A stretch of DNA of 64,000 bases from Amaranthus tricolor (GCF_026212465.1 NC_080058.1:17328508-17392507); one strand, 5' to 3'; positions 1 to 11,564 are shown, numbered from the stretch's first letter. The notes: generated by a model not told the origin, from the letters alone. Numbers and translations: made by a program.

Positions 1-50
1 TGGGCATGAACTTGATGATGATGTTGATTTTCTTTGTATTAATGTAGAAA

Positions 51-2365
51 ATGGCATTATTTCGCATGATTATAGTATGTTTTTGGAATGGTTGTATTCA
101 AGAAACTAGTGGCAAAGTTCATTATGTTGGGGGAAGACGTAAGTTGTTTGCTTGCAATTCGAACATGGAGTTGAACCACTTTAAACGTTTTATATGTTCT
201 AAGATTGGATTGGACTCTACTAGAAGTACCGTAAATATAAGCTTTAAATATGACATGAATGGAGAATTGTTTGCCTTTCTTGTTGAGGATGATGAGGCTA
301 TATATGCTATGTGGGAGCATTCAAAGTCCACCAAAATTTCCTCTTTTGAGTTATACGTAGAAGAAGTACCATTAGGAAATGTAGCTGCTTCTAATCCTAC
401 TCCTACCCCTATGCCTATATTAACTCAGGAAATAGTATATTTCGTCGTTTCTTCCGCATCTTGTACTTTTTCTCAACCCCCTACGAATCAAGTTCCAATT
501 GATTAAATGGTTAACTTAGGAGAAATTGTTGAGATGAGACCTTGGGATGATGGAAATAAGAGTAATGAGCTCATTGAAGATCCTTCTAAGGATGATATGG
601 ATGTCGATGAGGATGCGCTAGCAAATGACATGACCCTAGGCAACATTCCTATAATCATTCATCCTACACCTTATGCCCTCAGTCCACCTTTAGTCGAGTA
701 TGAGGAGGACAACTCATGGAGGACTTGGGCTTGTGATACCACATACACCAAAGACGGAGAGTTTGAGAAGGGTATGATGTTTGATAGCAAGGAATCGTTG
801 TTGGAAGCTATCAGAGTGTATCATATTCGCAGAAATGTGGAGTGCAAAACGGAGACCTCGAACCAAACTGTTCTTACCTTGAAGTGCAAGCGGGGTTGTT
901 CGTGGAGACTTAGGGCTACGTTTGATTCTTTTTTATCTTCATGCCTTATTGTTACCTATAAGGGTAAGCATGGTTCTTGTGTATTGGGTAGTGACACTGT
1001 TTCGACTGGACATATTCACCTGACATCTTCTGTTATTAACAATGTCATTAGAAATTGTGTTGCTAAAGACCCATCCATTAAGGTATCTGTCATACGGCAG
1101 ATGGTCAAAGATCGTTTTGGTGTGGATGTGAATTATAAGCGAGCGTGGTGTGCAAAGAAACAAGCCTTGTTGTCCATTTACGGGACCTGGGAAGGTTCTT
1201 ACTCACTCCTTCCACGCTTTTTAGAAGCTTTGCAACATTGCAACCCGGGGGTTAGTACTTGAGTGGTATTTTAAGGAGGACAATGACACGGGTGTATATG
1301 TGAGACCTAATATTAGGACCTTCCAACGTGTCTTTTGGACCTTTAAACCTTGCATTGAAGGCTTCAATTATTGTAAACCTCTTATCGCCATTGACAGCAC
1401 ACACTTGTATGGTAAATATCGTCATACCTTATTGACTGCCATTGCCCAAGATGGTGATAAGGGAATCTTTCCATTGGCCTTTGCCTTGGTAGAGAAGAAG
1501 AATATAAGTGCATGGTCGTGGTTTATGGCTTGTATTCGTAAGCATGTCACACAGATAATGGGTTTATGCGTTATTTCTGATAGACACGCTGGTATTTTAG
1601 CAACCATGGAAGAGCCGGAGTGGCAACCACCTAATGCTTATCATAGGTTTTGCTTACGCCATTTGCTTAGCAACTTCAATCGTGCTATGGGTAATGTTTA
1701 GTTAAAGAAGTTGTTTGGTAAAACAGTTGAGCAAAGACAACAAGTTAAGGTAATGAATGGTTTAAAGGCAAATGCGACTGCAAAACGAGAGGTAATTTTC
1801 TAGATTGATGACGTGGGTGATATGTCTAAGTGGTCATTGTGTCATGATGGAGGTCATAGGTGTGGCGTTACTAACACGAACTTAGCTGAAGTTTTCAACT
1901 ATGTGATGAAGGGTGTACGTTTCTTACCTTTGACAACACTTTTTGAATTCACCTTCTATAGGGTAAACGAATACTTTGTTCAAAGACGTGAACGTGCTAG
2001 CCCATGGTTACTTGGAGGACACATGTACACAGCGCATGCCACTAGGATTATCAATAAAAATACTAAGAAGGCAAATTTCCATGACATAGTCGCATTTGAT
2101 TATAGAAGTGGTGTATTCGAAGTTAAGACTAGGAGGGTAACTAGAGGATCGTCCAAGGGGGGGTAAGATTCAACATATAGACTTGAATCAAATGAAGTGC
2201 ACATGTAACAAACTTGAGATATACCACCTTCTTTGTTCACATATACTTGCTGTTTACATCAAAAAACACCTTTCATATGAGAGGTTCGTGGATCCGTGCT
2301 ATACATCTCAAAGTTATGCAAGTACATACGAACATTACTTTATGCCAATGATCAATAAGAGGTAA
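51..2365 (+). pseudogene. MuDR-like (MULE) transposase, decayed
   Basis: Plant Mutator-like transposase in broken pieces. Residues 1-120 of the first piece (51-506) look like the N-terminal PB1-like domain. The next piece (507-1262) has the MuDR DNA-binding region, with conserved Cys in CKRGCSWRLRA. The third (1300-1701) holds the MULE catalytic core, including IDSTHLYGKYR and a later FCLRHLLSNF. The fourth (1813-2166) continues the C-terminal half. The last (2183-2365) carries the SWIM zinc finger, CTCN...CSH. Lesions: in-frame TAA at 504-506, frameshift near 1247, in-frame TAG at 1699 and 1801, frameshift near 2160 at a G run. The transposase would have cut and moved the element in the nucleus; this copy cannot. 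Terminal inverted repeats are not visible, so the element probably starts before base 1. Confidence 0.88.
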
Positions 2366-2438
2366 ATATTTCAGTACTCATTAACATTAGTACAATTTAA
2401 TTAACATATCACTTACATTTTCATGACATGTATTTTAG

Positions 2439-2964
2439 TTTTTGTGGGACCCATACCCTGCGGAAGCCTACTCAGCTGTACCCGAACACTCAGGGATTCA
2501 TTCAGGTGCGTGGAGGGCTTATGTGCCACTCATATGCTTCGACATTGTCGAAGTACATCTACCAGAGCGCGTACTGCGCCAATATGCCGATTAAATAATA
2601 TAATGTTACATTAACTAAATATTAATTGCAGGCACAAGATGCGGCAGCAATGATGCGGTACAGCGACGAGAAGCCGGTGAGGGAGATTGCACATGGCATG
2701 CTCTTCGGCTTGCAGTTCCAACACTTCATACCGGAAGTGGCTGCAGAGTCCTCACCGACTACCGCCCATACGCACGTCTCATCTCCTGCTTATGACTATC
2801 ATTTGGAGGAGATGGACCATTAATACCCCGTTGACGTTGCAGGGACCTCGCAGGCTGGGCCATCACAGCCATCACAGTACCAGTCACCTCCACAGCCAGA
2901 ACGACACCCGAACGCCTTTTACTATCGTAGGAGGCGTAGGAGACCAACTCAGTTGGATAGGGTA
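2439..2964 (+). pseudogene. Plant mobile domain (PMD)-like C-terminal exons, interrupted by the Sirevirus
   Basis: After the SWIM exon a donor (AG|GTAAAT near 2361) and an acceptor (TTTTAG at 2433-2438) lead into a reading frame containing VPLICFDIVEVHLPERVLRQ, which resembles the PMD/MAIN-like family and the annotated 'phosphatase 7 long form' proteins of plants. A second exon begins after TTGCAG at 2631 and runs in frame to 2964 with one TAA at 2821-2823; it is Pro/Gln rich and ends in an Arg-rich run. The frame resumes beyond the retrotransposon at 13616 and stops at 13639-13641, so this was the last exon before insertion. PMD modules are known to ride in MULE and gypsy elements. Whether this is one transcription unit with the transposase is inference. 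Confidence 0.6.
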
Positions 2965-4227
2965 TGTTGGCCTCTTAAGGTTTTGATGATGACTTCACTT
3001 GTAAATAAACAAACATATTTTTAGAGATTGTTTTGTAGGTATATATCCGATTTAATGTGAATCGTTGATGAAGCCTATGACTTGATTCGTGAAAGATGTA
3101 TGTGTCTCAAATATCCAAGAAGTTGGGAAATTGCTCTGGAAAACAGTCTGCTGTTCCTAGAGTTAAAGTTCTGACGAATGTTGTAGATGGAGACAGTACG
3201 CTGTTCCTCACGATGCAGGTCTGAAGAAGATATTAACTGGAAATTACGAATATTATGATTTCTGTTTTTAGTTAATGTAAAAGGTTAAAATTTAATTAGT
3301 TGCTTAATTAAGTTTATTTATTAATTGGCAAAATGATTTTAATTCGCCTAAAAACATGGAGAAGATCAATTCCTTGTTTATCTCCTATAAACTCGGACAT
3401 CCAAGAGACTTGTTCTCTACTTTGAATTAGTCTCCTACATTTTAGGATCTTCCTTTTACCCATGTAATATTAACCGTGCAAGAATTCAGCAGCTATTTTC
3501 CACCTCTACTTCCAACTAACTTCCCACTTTCTTTGGGAGCAAGTAAGTTATGGGAGTCGTGGGATGAATGCACCTCATGGAGAACGTGGGCTGAGTGCAC
3601 TGATGGCTGTTCCCCTTATAAAAGAAGGAAATTACGGTTCAGATGGGTATTGATGCATGATTGAGAGTGTCCATCAAAGGGAGATTAATTGAGAAAAATA
3701 TTCAAAGTTTTTAATGCCAATTAATTCATAATATTTTTCTTTAGCAACTACTTAATTTTAATCTTAGTAGAGAATGGCCTTGTAAAGGGTAATTGAGTGT
3801 TTTGTTGTAATTAGACTTATGGGAAGTCTAAGGGAATAGAGAATAGAAACGTGAGAAGAGAAAGAGAAGGAGAGAAGAGAAGAGAAGAGAAGTGGGCCTA
3901 AGTAGAGAAGCTTTGAGTAAAGCATTTAGAGAATTGAGAAGCTTCAAGTGAAGCAAACATTGTTTTGTGTAATTGTAACTAATTGCCTAAACATAGTGAG
4001 AATTTTGAAATCCCGGGGGGTCGTGGTTTTTCCTTCTTATTAGGCCAAGAAGGTTTCCACGTAAAAATCCTTGTCTCCTTTTATTATTCTTTTCGTTTTT
4101 AAGTTTAAGTTTTTGTTCTATACTTATTATAATTCCGCAAAAATTAGAGGCAAAAATCTTAAATCTTCAACACAACAATTCACTCCCCCCCTCTTGTTGC
4201 ATTCGATGTTCTATTAGCATTCCTACA
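2965..4227 (+). repeat. 5' LTR of Sirevirus element (1263 bp)
   Basis: Direct copy of 12354-13615. Starts TG, ends CA. Contains a TATA box at 3617-3623, a purine-rich GAGAAG tract near 3855-3895, and three CTGTTCC words (3151, 3201, 3607). Confidence 0.96.
3617..3623 (+). promoter_or_regulatory. Putative LTR TATA box
   Basis: TATAAAA inside CCCCTTATAAAAGAAGG, about 650 bp into the LTR; repeated in the 3' LTR at 13006-13012. Likely core promoter for the element's genomic RNA, by position and sequence only. Confidence 0.55.
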
Positions 4228-4229
4228 AT

Positions 4230-4241
4230 TGGTATCAGAGC
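4230..4241 (+). other. Primer binding site, initiator Met-tRNA
   Basis: TGGTATCAGAGC lies two bases after the end of the 5' LTR and matches the 3' end of plant initiator methionine tRNA, the usual primer of copia elements. Confidence 0.92.
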
Positions 4242-4296
4242 CCTGTTCCTCATTTAATCAGGAAACCCTGAGAGCAGTATCCTGTTCCCTGGAAAG

Positions 4297-6111
4297 ATGT
4301 TGAAGATGAACGAGCGCATGGAAGAGGGGTACTCCACACAAAGGCCACCCATGTTCGATGGGAAATTCTATACTTACTGGAAAAATAGAATGGAAATCTT
4401 CATAAAGGCCGAAAACTATCAAGTTTGGAGAGTCATTGAAATTGGAGACTTTGAGGTGACGACCATCAACTCCAACAATGAAGTTGTTCCAAAACCAATC
4501 ACTGAATATGAAAAAGAAGATTTTCAAAAGATGGAAATGAACGCTCTTGCTATCAAGTTACTTCACTGTGGGCTTGGTCCAAATGAGCACAATCGTATTA
4601 TGGGTTGCAAAACCGCTAAGCAGATTTGGGACCTGCTAGAAGTTACCCATGAAGGTACTAGTGAAGTAAAGAGATCCAAGATTGACTTGCTAATGTCCAA
4701 ATATGAAAGATTCGTCATGGAACCGAGGGAAAACATTCAAGAAATGTTCACTAGGTTCACAAACATTACGAATGAGTTAGTCTCTCTTGGTAGAATCATT
4801 CCCGTTGATGAACAAGTTAGAAAAGTACTTAGGAGTCTTCCTCAAGACGAACGCTGGAGAGCAAAGGTTACAGCCATCCAGGAGTCCAAAGATTTCACCA
4901 AGTTCAATTTGGAAGAGCTGGCTGGTTCTCTAATGACCCATGAATTGCATTTGGGAACAGCTGACAGTTCCCGAAACAAAGGACTGGCTCTGGCAGCAGA
5001 AAATAGCGATGAATCAGAAACTGGTGAAGAGGAAGCAGCTTTGTTGGCTCGAAAATTCAAAAAATTCTTCAGGAACAGAAGGTATGGTAATCAAAGGAAT
5101 AACAAAGAAAAGGGAACAACGAGCTTGAAGACAAACTTTGAATGCCACAAGTGTGGGAGCACTGAACACTTCATCAAGGATTGCCCTCAATGGAAAAATG
5201 AGAAGGGCAAGGGAAAAGCAAGAGAAGTTGGAAGACAATATAAGAAGGGAAACTTCAAAACTGATTTTAGAAAAGCAATGATAGCAGCTTGGGGAGATAC
5301 GGAGAGCGAGGCTGAGACAGAAGCTCCAGTGGAAGAGGAAACAGCAAACCTATGCCTCATGGCATCTCATGAAGAATCCAAAGAAAAAGAGGTAATGTCT
5401 TCTATCTCACTCCCTAAACAATTGTCTAAACTCAGTAAGAATGAATTGATTAAGTTGCTCTTGGAGACACATGAAAAATTAGAAAAACAGAATACCAAGT
5501 GTCTCCAAATCGAGAAAGACCTCAACTCAAACAAGGATCATATATCCTATCTAAATTCATTTAGAGTAGATGTACAAAACAGATTTTTTAATTTGCTAGA
5601 TCAGAATGTTGTTTTGAAAGAGACAATTGAGAAATTGAAACAGGAATTTATTTTTCTTAATATTGAAATGAATCATAACAGATTGATAGGATTAAGTAAA
5701 GATGCAAACAATATATCTACTCACATGGTTAGCACTGAATTTCAAAGGTTGAAATCAAAATTAGAATCCTACGAAATTGAAAATGAAAATTTGAAAAATA
5801 AAATAAACTTAAGAGGAAAAGGGAAAATCAATGAAATTCCCAAATGGATTCTAAATGCTAAAACCAAAAGTAAAGAAGGTCTAGGCTATATGAGGAATGA
5901 TAAAAAGAAAAAGTTCTATGTAGATCTCCCTAGTAGCAAAATATGTTCCTTCTGTGGTAAAATTGGACACCTGAAACATCAATGTATAAAGAAGGAACAG
6001 CATACCAAAGCAAATAAAAATTATGTCGAACGAATATGGATTAAGAAATGTGATTCAAGTATTGTCGACAAGGAACCCAAGGATGAATGGGTTCCTGCAC
6101 CTAACCACTAA
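4297..6111 (+). CDS. gag: Gag polyprotein of Sirevirus element
   Basis: Open frame of 604 residues encoding the particle-forming capsid/nucleocapsid protein. The N-terminal half has the UBN2-type copia gag fold (start MLKMNERMEEGYS; core around residues 15-230). Two CX2CX4HX4C zinc knuckles are present: CHKCGSTEHFIKDC from residue 283 and CSFCGKIGHLKHQC from residue 550, with a long charged, Lys/Glu/Asn-rich probable coiled coil between them. The first ATG after the primer site is used. The frame ends in TAA at 6109-6111, and pol follows in the same frame. Confidence 0.92.
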   Translation: MLKMNERMEEGYSTQRPPMFDGKFYTYWKNRMEIFIKAENYQVWRVIEIGDFEVTTINSNNEVVPKPITEYEKEDFQKMEMNALAIKLLHCGLGPNEHNRIMGCKTAKQIWDLLEVTHEGTSEVKRSKIDLLMSKYERFVMEPRENIQEMFTRFTNITNELVSLGRIIPVDEQVRKVLRSLPQDERWRAKVTAIQESKDFTKFNLEELAGSLMTHELHLGTADSSRNKGLALAAENSDESETGEEEAALLARKFKKFFRNRRYGNQRNNKEKGTTSLKTNFECHKCGSTEHFIKDCPQWKNEKGKGKAREVGRQYKKGNFKTDFRKAMIAAWGDTESEAETEAPVEEETANLCLMASHEESKEKEVMSSISLPKQLSKLSKNELIKLLLETHEKLEKQNTKCLQIEKDLNSNKDHISYLNSFRVDVQNRFFNLLDQNVVLKETIEKLKQEFIFLNIEMNHNRLIGLSKDANNISTHMVSTEFQRLKSKLESYEIENENLKNKINLRGKGKINEIPKWILNAKTKSKEGLGYMRNDKKKKFYVDLPSSKICSFCGKIGHLKHQCIKKEQHTKANKNYVERIWIKKCDSSIVDKEPKDEWVPAPNH

Positions 6112-9100
6112 TTTGCTTTGCAGGTTCAAGTGAGGGGGAACAACTCATGGTATCTCGACAGTGGGTGTTCCAAGCATATGACGGGTGATAGATCTAAATT
6201 TCTCTCACTTGAAGCCTATGATGGGGGAACAGTAACCTTCGGTGACAACATGAAGGGTGAGATAATCGCCAAAGGAAAGGTTGGAAGGTCTAGTTCCCAT
6301 GCCATTGATAATGTATTTTTAGTCGAGAATTTAAAACACAATTTGTTGAGTATTTCTCAATTTTGCGACAAAGGTAACTCTGTTAAGTTTACTTCTGAAA
6401 AATGCATAATTTCTAGGAACAGTACAGGAGACCCTGTGCTGGAGGGAATCAGAAAAGGGAACACCTATGTGGTGGACCTGGACACTGTTCCCAGAAACAG
6501 TCTAACGTGTTTAAGTGTTATTGAAGAAGACCCACTTCTTTGGCACAAGCGTCTAGGTCATGCTAGTTATTCATTGATTAACACCTTAAGATCAAAAGAC
6601 CTAGTAAGAGGATTACCTGCAATAAAATTTCTTAAAAATGAAGTTTGTGATCCTTGTGCTAAAGGAAAACAAGTGCGGTCATCCTTTAAATCAAAGAACG
6701 GTGTGACTACCACTAGACCATTAGAATTAATTCATATGGATTTATGTGGACCAATGAGAACACAAAGCCGTAGTGGCAAAAAGTATGTGTTTGTTGTTGT
6801 TGATGATTATAGTAGATTCACGTGGACCTTATTTTTGGCAAGCAAAGATGAACCTTTTGATGAGTTTGTTTCCTTTGCTAATAAAACACAAAAATCTACC
6901 AATAATCAAATTGTTCACATTAGGTCTGATCATGGGAAAGAATTTGAAAATTCAAACTTCATGAATTATTGCAATGAACATGGTATAAATCACAATTTTT
7001 CCGCACCTAGAACACCACAACAAAATGGAGTGGTAGAAAGGAAAAATAGGACCTTAGAAGAAATGGCTAGGACCATGTTGATTGCTAGTGGTCTACCTAG
7101 GAATTTTTGGGCAGAAGCCGTTAATACTGCATGCTATACATTGAATCGTGCACTAATTAGACCAATCACTTCAAAGACACCCTATGAATTGCTCAAAGGT
7201 GTTAAACCAAATATTTCCTATTTTCGTATATTTGGATGCAAATGTTTTGTTCATGTGAATGGAAAACGAAACATAGGTAAATTTGATGAAAGAAGTGATG
7301 AGGCAGTATTTCTAGGTTATTCATCACCTAGCAAAGCTTACAGAGTTTATAATAAGAGAACAATGTGTGTAGAGGAGTCTGTTCACATAATCTTTGATGA
7401 AACTAACTTTTCAACAAGTGAACAGGAAACAAGTAATATTAAAATAGGTCTTGCAAATTTGGAAGATGAAGATGAAGGAATCAAAGTGCAAGATCAAGGA
7501 ACAGCAAGTGAACAGTCGATACAAGAAGAGGCAGAAGAAACTGACCAAATTCAGGAACTGCCAGCACAACAGGACCAACAGACTGTTCCCAATCCAGCTA
7601 TTCCCACAGATGAGCAAAATGATCCAGTAGCTGAACAGAATGTCAATCAAGTTGCTGAACAAGAACATGCTACTGTTCCTTCAAGAGAATTTGTGCCTAA
7701 ACCTTGGAAGTATCAAAGATACCATCCTCTTGATTCAATTATAAGTGATATAAATAAGGGAACACAAACTAGATCTCAATTGAGAAACTTTTGTGCACAC
7801 TTTGCGTTCCTATCATCACTTGAACCTAAAAATCACGAGGAAGCTTTAAAGGATTCCGATTGGATAGTTGCCATGCAAGATGAATTGAATGAGTTTGAGA
7901 GAAATAAAGTGTGGCACTTGGAACCCAAACCGAAAAACAAGAAGGTTATTGGTTTGAAATGGGTATTTCGGAACAAGCTTGATGAGCATGGAATAATTGT
8001 TAGAAATAAAGCTAGACTTGTGGTTAAAGGTTATAATCAACAAGAAGGTATTGATTACACTGAGACTTTTGCTCCAGTAGCAAGGTTAGAGGCTATCAGA
8101 ATCTTAATTTCCTTTGCTGCATTTATGAATTTTAAACTATATCAAATGGATGTGAAATGTGCTTTCTTAAATGGTTACCTTGATGAAGAAGTCTTTGTGG
8201 AACAACCCCCAGGTTTTGAGAATACCTCTTGTCCTAATCATGTCTACAAGCTTGACAAAGCCCTATATGGCTTGAAGCAAGCTCCTAGGCAATGGTACGA
8301 AAGACTTTCAAAGTTTTTGATTCAAAATAACTTTGTAAGAGGAAAAATCGACAAAACCTTGTTCTTTAAGAATAAAGGTTCTAATATTTTGGTTGTTCAA
8401 ATTTATGTTGATGACATTATTTTTGGTGCTACTAATGATCTGTTATGTAAAGAATTTGCTAACCTTATGGATACAGAATTTGAAATGAGCATGATGGGAG
8501 AATTAAATTTCTTTCTTGGTTTGCAAATTAAACAAACTGAAAATGGTATCTTTATTCATCAACAAAAATACATCAAAGAACTTCTTAAGAAATATGGACT
8601 AAATAATGCAAAAACCAATCATACACCTATGGCTACCAATGTTAGACTAGATGAAGACCTAAATGGAACTAACGTAGATCAAACAATGTATAGAGGCATG
8701 ATAGGTTCTTTATTGTATCTAACTGCAAGTAGACCTGATATTTCTTTTAGTGTTGGTTTATGTGCTAGATTTCAATCAAGTTCTAAAGAATCACATCTCA
8801 CGGCAGTAAAGAGAATTTTGAGATATTTGAAGGGAACAAACGACTTGTCCCTATTTTATCCTAAAAGTGATGTTTATGATTTAAAAGGTTTTAGTGATGC
8901 AGATTATGCAGGTGATCTTGTTAATAGAAAAAGTACATCAGGTATGGTACAATATCTTGGCTCATGTTTAGTTTCATGGAGTTCCAAGAAACAAAATACA
9001 GTTGCATTATCCACTACAGAAGCTGAATACGTAGCAGCAGCAGCTTGCTGTTCCCAAATGCTTTGGATAAAACAGCAACTAAGAGATTTTGGTATTAAAG

Positions 9101-9348
9101 TTGAATGCATTCCTATTTATTGTGATAATACTAGTGCCATATGTATATCTAAAGATCCAGTGCATCATTCACGTGCTAAACATATACACATTAGACATCA
9201 TTTTCTAAAGGATAACGTAGAACACAAAAATATTGTATTGAAGCATGTTAACACAAATGAACAAGTTGCTGATATTCTGACCAAACCACTTCCTAGGGAA
9301 CAATATGAAAAAATGAGATTGGAATTTGGTATGATCAAGCTCCACTAA
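6112..9348 (+). CDS. pol: Pol polyprotein of Sirevirus element (AP-IN-RT-RH)
   Basis: About 1078 residues, open throughout. Numbering from 6118: protease motif [11 protein letters not shown] (D14-S15-G16); pre-integrase HHCC domain from H143 (HKRLGH ... CDPCAKGK); integrase with [16 protein letters not shown] and [12 protein letters not shown] giving the DD(35)E triad; RT with [20 protein letters not shown] and catalytic YVDD at 763-766; RNase H with [17 protein letters not shown] and [10 protein letters not shown]. The order protease-integrase-RT-RNase H is diagnostic of Ty1/copia. There is no ATG near the start: the frame opens directly after the gag TAA, so synthesis probably needs stop-codon readthrough or a spliced RNA (TTTGCTTTGCAG|GT follows the stop). 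An acidic Gln-rich linker with repeated TVP/AEQ words separates integrase from RT. Confidence 0.95.
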   Translation, partial: FALQVQVRGNNSWYLDSGCSKHMTGDRSKFLSLEAYDGGTVTFGDNMKGEIIAKGKVGRSSSHAIDNVFLVENLKHNLLSISQFCDKGNSVKFTSEKCIISRNSTGDPVLEGIRKGNTYVVDLDTVPRNSLTCLSVIEEDPLLWHKRLGHASYSLINTLRSKDLVRGLPAIKFLKNEVCDPCAKGKQVRSSFKSKNGVTTTRPLELIHMDLCGPMRTQSRSGKKYVFVVVDDYSRFTWTLFLASKDEPFDEFVSFANKTQKSTNNQIVHIRSDHGKEFENSNFMNYCNEHGINHNFSAPRTPQQNGVVERKNRTLEEMARTMLIASGLPRNFWAEAVNTACYTLNRALIRPITSKTPYELLKGVKPNISYFRIFGCKCFVHVNGKRNIGKFDERSDEAVFLGYSSPSKAYRVYNKRTMCVEESVHIIFDETNFSTSEQETSNIKIGLANLEDEDEGIKVQDQGTASEQSIQEEAEETDQIQELPAQQDQQTVPNPAIPTDEQNDPVAEQNVNQVAEQEHATVPSREFVPKPWKYQRYHPLDSIISDINKGTQTRSQLRNFCAHFAFLSSLEPKNHEEALKDSDWIVAMQDELNEFERNKVWHLEPKPKNKKVIGLKWVFRNKLDEHGIIVRNKARLVVKGYNQQEGIDYTETFAPVARLEAIRILISFAAFMNFKLYQMDVKCAFLNGYLDEEVFVEQPPGFENTSCPNHVYKLDKALYGLKQAPRQWYERLSKFLIQNNFVRGKIDKTLFFKNKGSNILVVQIYVDDIIFGATNDLLCKEFANLMDTEFEMSMMGELNFFLGLQIKQTENGIFIHQQKYIKELLKKYGLNNAKTNHTPMATNVRLDEDLNGTNVDQTMYRGMIGSLLYLTASRPDISFSVGLCARFQSSSKESHLTAVKRILRYLKGTNDLSLFYPKSDVYDLKGFSDADYAGDLVNRKSTSGMVQYLGSCLVSWSSKKQNTVALSTTEAEYVAAAACCSQMLWIKQQLRDFGIKVECIPIYCDNTSAICISKDPVHHSRAKHIHIRHHFLKDNVEHKNIVLKHVNTNEQVADILTKPLPREQYEKMRLEFGMIKLH

Positions 9349-9884
9349 AGTTAGTTGCATATATTTCCCATTGAAGCATCATGAGAATGAAAAGGTCAGG
9401 AATCAATCTCAATATCTTGATTGAAAATCAATTATTGCATGGATCAGGTAAACACGTAATAAAGTTTGTACTATGAATGTTTTTACGTTTACATGTTGTT
9501 AATTCAATTAGACCAAAGCAATATATTCATTATTTTCTCCATAATATTTCATAATATCATAATTCATTTTGTTTTCGAAAATTTATTTTATTTTATTTTG
9601 ATTTCACATTTTTTTATTATATTATCATATTGTTTGGAAAATTGTATGGCCAACTTCAATAAAAAATAAAGGGAAACGATCCTTAATCATCAAAACACAC
9701 AATCCTTCCATATCAAATGCATTGATGAAAAAGCATTGATTAGCTGGGACGTATTTGGTAACTGTCAGCCATCTTTAAAAAGCCCTTACCTCATCAAAAT
9801 CACTCAAACCGTCATCTTTCTCCTTCTTCACAAACCGTCACAAGAAACCTTCCTCCTTCTCCCTCAATCTTTCAAAACTCAAAC
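9349..9884 (+). other. Spacer between pol and third ORF
   Basis: 536 bp, AT-rich, no credible coding frame. A short open frame at 9466-9669 is AT-driven. The stretch 9750-9880 becomes CT-rich and may act as the leader of the third ORF. Confidence 0.6.
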
Positions 9885-11564
9885 ATGAAAACTCCCAAAT
9901 CGAGCAAGAACACTTCCAAATCAGGAAAGAAAGCCTCTTCATCCCACCAAACCATCCAGCCTACACCCTTAAAAATTGTTCATCCATCACCATTACTAAA
10001 AGCTGCACCATCATCATCACAAGAAACCACTGACAATATTGGATCAAAACGCAAAACATTCACACCAAAAAGTGAATCATCCTCCAAAACTGCCAAACGT
10101 TTGAAGCAAGTCGACCCTAACAGTGCCGAGGAGATTGCAAAGGAAATTTCTGTTGGATTTGGGGTCGATAAGTTATGGTATGACTCTACTTACTTTCCAC
10201 AACTTCATAACATTTTAAAATTTCAAGAATGGGAGGTTTTAATGACTGAATATAGCTGCAATTCTATCTTCCCAAACATTATGCGAGAGTTTATTTCAAA
10301 CTTTTCAAATGACTGTGGTATGTGTTCCAGTGTGGTTAGGAACATTAAATTAGAGTTTAACAGCGCCTTGTTGGCAGAATGGTTTAAGATTCCAAATGTA
10401 GGGTTTGATACATACAGTGTTGGTGCTAAGATAGTTTTCTCTGGAATAAATGAAAAAACGATCTTTAAGTTTTTAGGGGTTGAACAGAAACGGGGTAAAA
10501 TCAGTCATAATGTGTTGTCTCCATTGCATAAATTACTCTATAATGTAGCACGAAGATTCATCTTGCCCCGCAACTCTAAAAGGAGTGAGGTGAGTCTGCG
10601 TGATGCAACTCTGATTTATTGCATGGACAATCAAATAAAAATCAATTTTCCATCTTTAATGATTTCACATTTATCCGACTGTATAGAGAAGAAGAATGTC
10701 GTGGGCTATGGGGGGCTGTTAACATGGATTTTTCGTAAATTTGGGGTACCATTGGATGGGCTGGAGTTCCCAATGGGACCAAACATGAAGATTGGTGCAA
10801 GATGTCTGAAAAACTTGCATTTGAAAGTAAATGATGAAGGAGTATTAATAAACGAATTAGAAGAAGTAGTTTTTGTTGGTTCTGATGATGAGGAAGTAGA
10901 AGAAGAAGAAGAAGAAGAAGATATTGAAAAAGAAGTAAAAATAAAGAAAGAAAAAGAAATTGAAAAAGGAAAAGAAAACGAAAAAGAAGAAGAAGAAAAA
11001 GAAAAACAAGGGCCTGTTCCCAATGAGACAAAAATTAAGGGGGAACAGGAAGAGGGGACAAAAATTGAGGGGGAACAAGGAAAAAATGAAGCTTTAGGAG
11101 ATTCTAGTGATGAGGAGGTCGTGATTGCATTGCTGAGGAAGGGTAAAGCCACTCAAAGAAAAAGTAGGAGGCTTGCTTCAAAAGGTAAGGCTGTAAAGGT
11201 TGATGATATCACTTCAGAAACCATAACTGAGCCTACTTCATATGAACCTCCTTCTCCTAAGCCTACCACTTCACCACCAAGTCAAACCATATCACCACCT
11301 CCATCACCTATTCATTTCACACCACCACCATTTCCATCCTCTCCTGGTATTGGTTGTGCTGACCCTACTCCTGCAGCATCTTCAGACTCCATTCTTTCCA
11401 AGCTCCTTGATCTACAGTCTCAATTCACTGCCTTTCAAGATGAAACTCGTGTCTCGCTTGCTTCAATTGTGGATCAGCTAAACCAAATGGAACAACGCCT
11501 TGGTGCCAAGCTGGACACAGTGGAGGTGCAGACTGAGTACATTGATGAAGAGACTGACCCTTGA
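9885..11564 (+). CDS. Third ORF of Sirevirus, envelope-like / putative plant transposon protein
   Basis: 559-residue open frame in a different frame from pol, starting at ATG 9885. Residues 1-85 are Ser/Lys/Pro rich and basic. Residues about 95-320 form a globular region (KLWYDSTYF ... FQEWEVL ... YNVARRFILPR ... GLLTWIFRKFGVPL) resembling the 'putative plant transposon protein' domain often labelled envelope-like in Sireviruses. Residues 325-400 are almost all Glu/Lys, including two copies of a TKI(K/E)GEQ module from a DNA tandem repeat at 11027-11089. Residues 455-490 are Pro/Ser rich, and the C-terminus (about 505-545) is a probable coiled coil. I see no convincing membrane segment or signal peptide, so an envelope role is doubtful; function unknown. 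It may be made from a spliced RNA. Confidence 0.8.
   Translation: MKTPKSSKNTSKSGKKASSSHQTIQPTPLKIVHPSPLLKAAPSSSQETTDNIGSKRKTFTPKSESSSKTAKRLKQVDPNSAEEIAKEISVGFGVDKLWYDSTYFPQLHNILKFQEWEVLMTEYSCNSIFPNIMREFISNFSNDCGMCSSVVRNIKLEFNSALLAEWFKIPNVGFDTYSVGAKIVFSGINEKTIFKFLGVEQKRGKISHNVLSPLHKLLYNVARRFILPRNSKRSEVSLRDATLIYCMDNQIKINFPSLMISHLSDCIEKKNVVGYGGLLTWIFRKFGVPLDGLEFPMGPNMKIGARCLKNLHLKVNDEGVLINELEEVVFVGSDDEEVEEEEEEEDIEKEVKIKKEKEIEKGKENEKEEEEKEKQGPVPNETKIKGEQEEGTKIEGEQGKNEALGDSSDEEVVIALLRKGKATQRKSRRLASKGKAVKVDDITSETITEPTSYEPPSPKPTTSPPSQTISPPPSPIHFTPPPFPSSPGIGCADPTPAASSDSILSKLLDLQSQFTAFQDETRVSLASIVDQLNQMEQRLGAKLDTVEVQTEYIDEETDP

Noticed and set aside
3476..3664. 62-codon frame in the LTR, repeated at 12865-13053
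   Set aside because: Identical because the LTRs are identical; it spans the TATA box and has no domain.
10642..11152. Minus-strand Phe/Leu/Ser-rich reading frames
   Set aside because: Mirror of the Glu/Lys-rich purine tract in ORF3 on the plus strand; no independent support.
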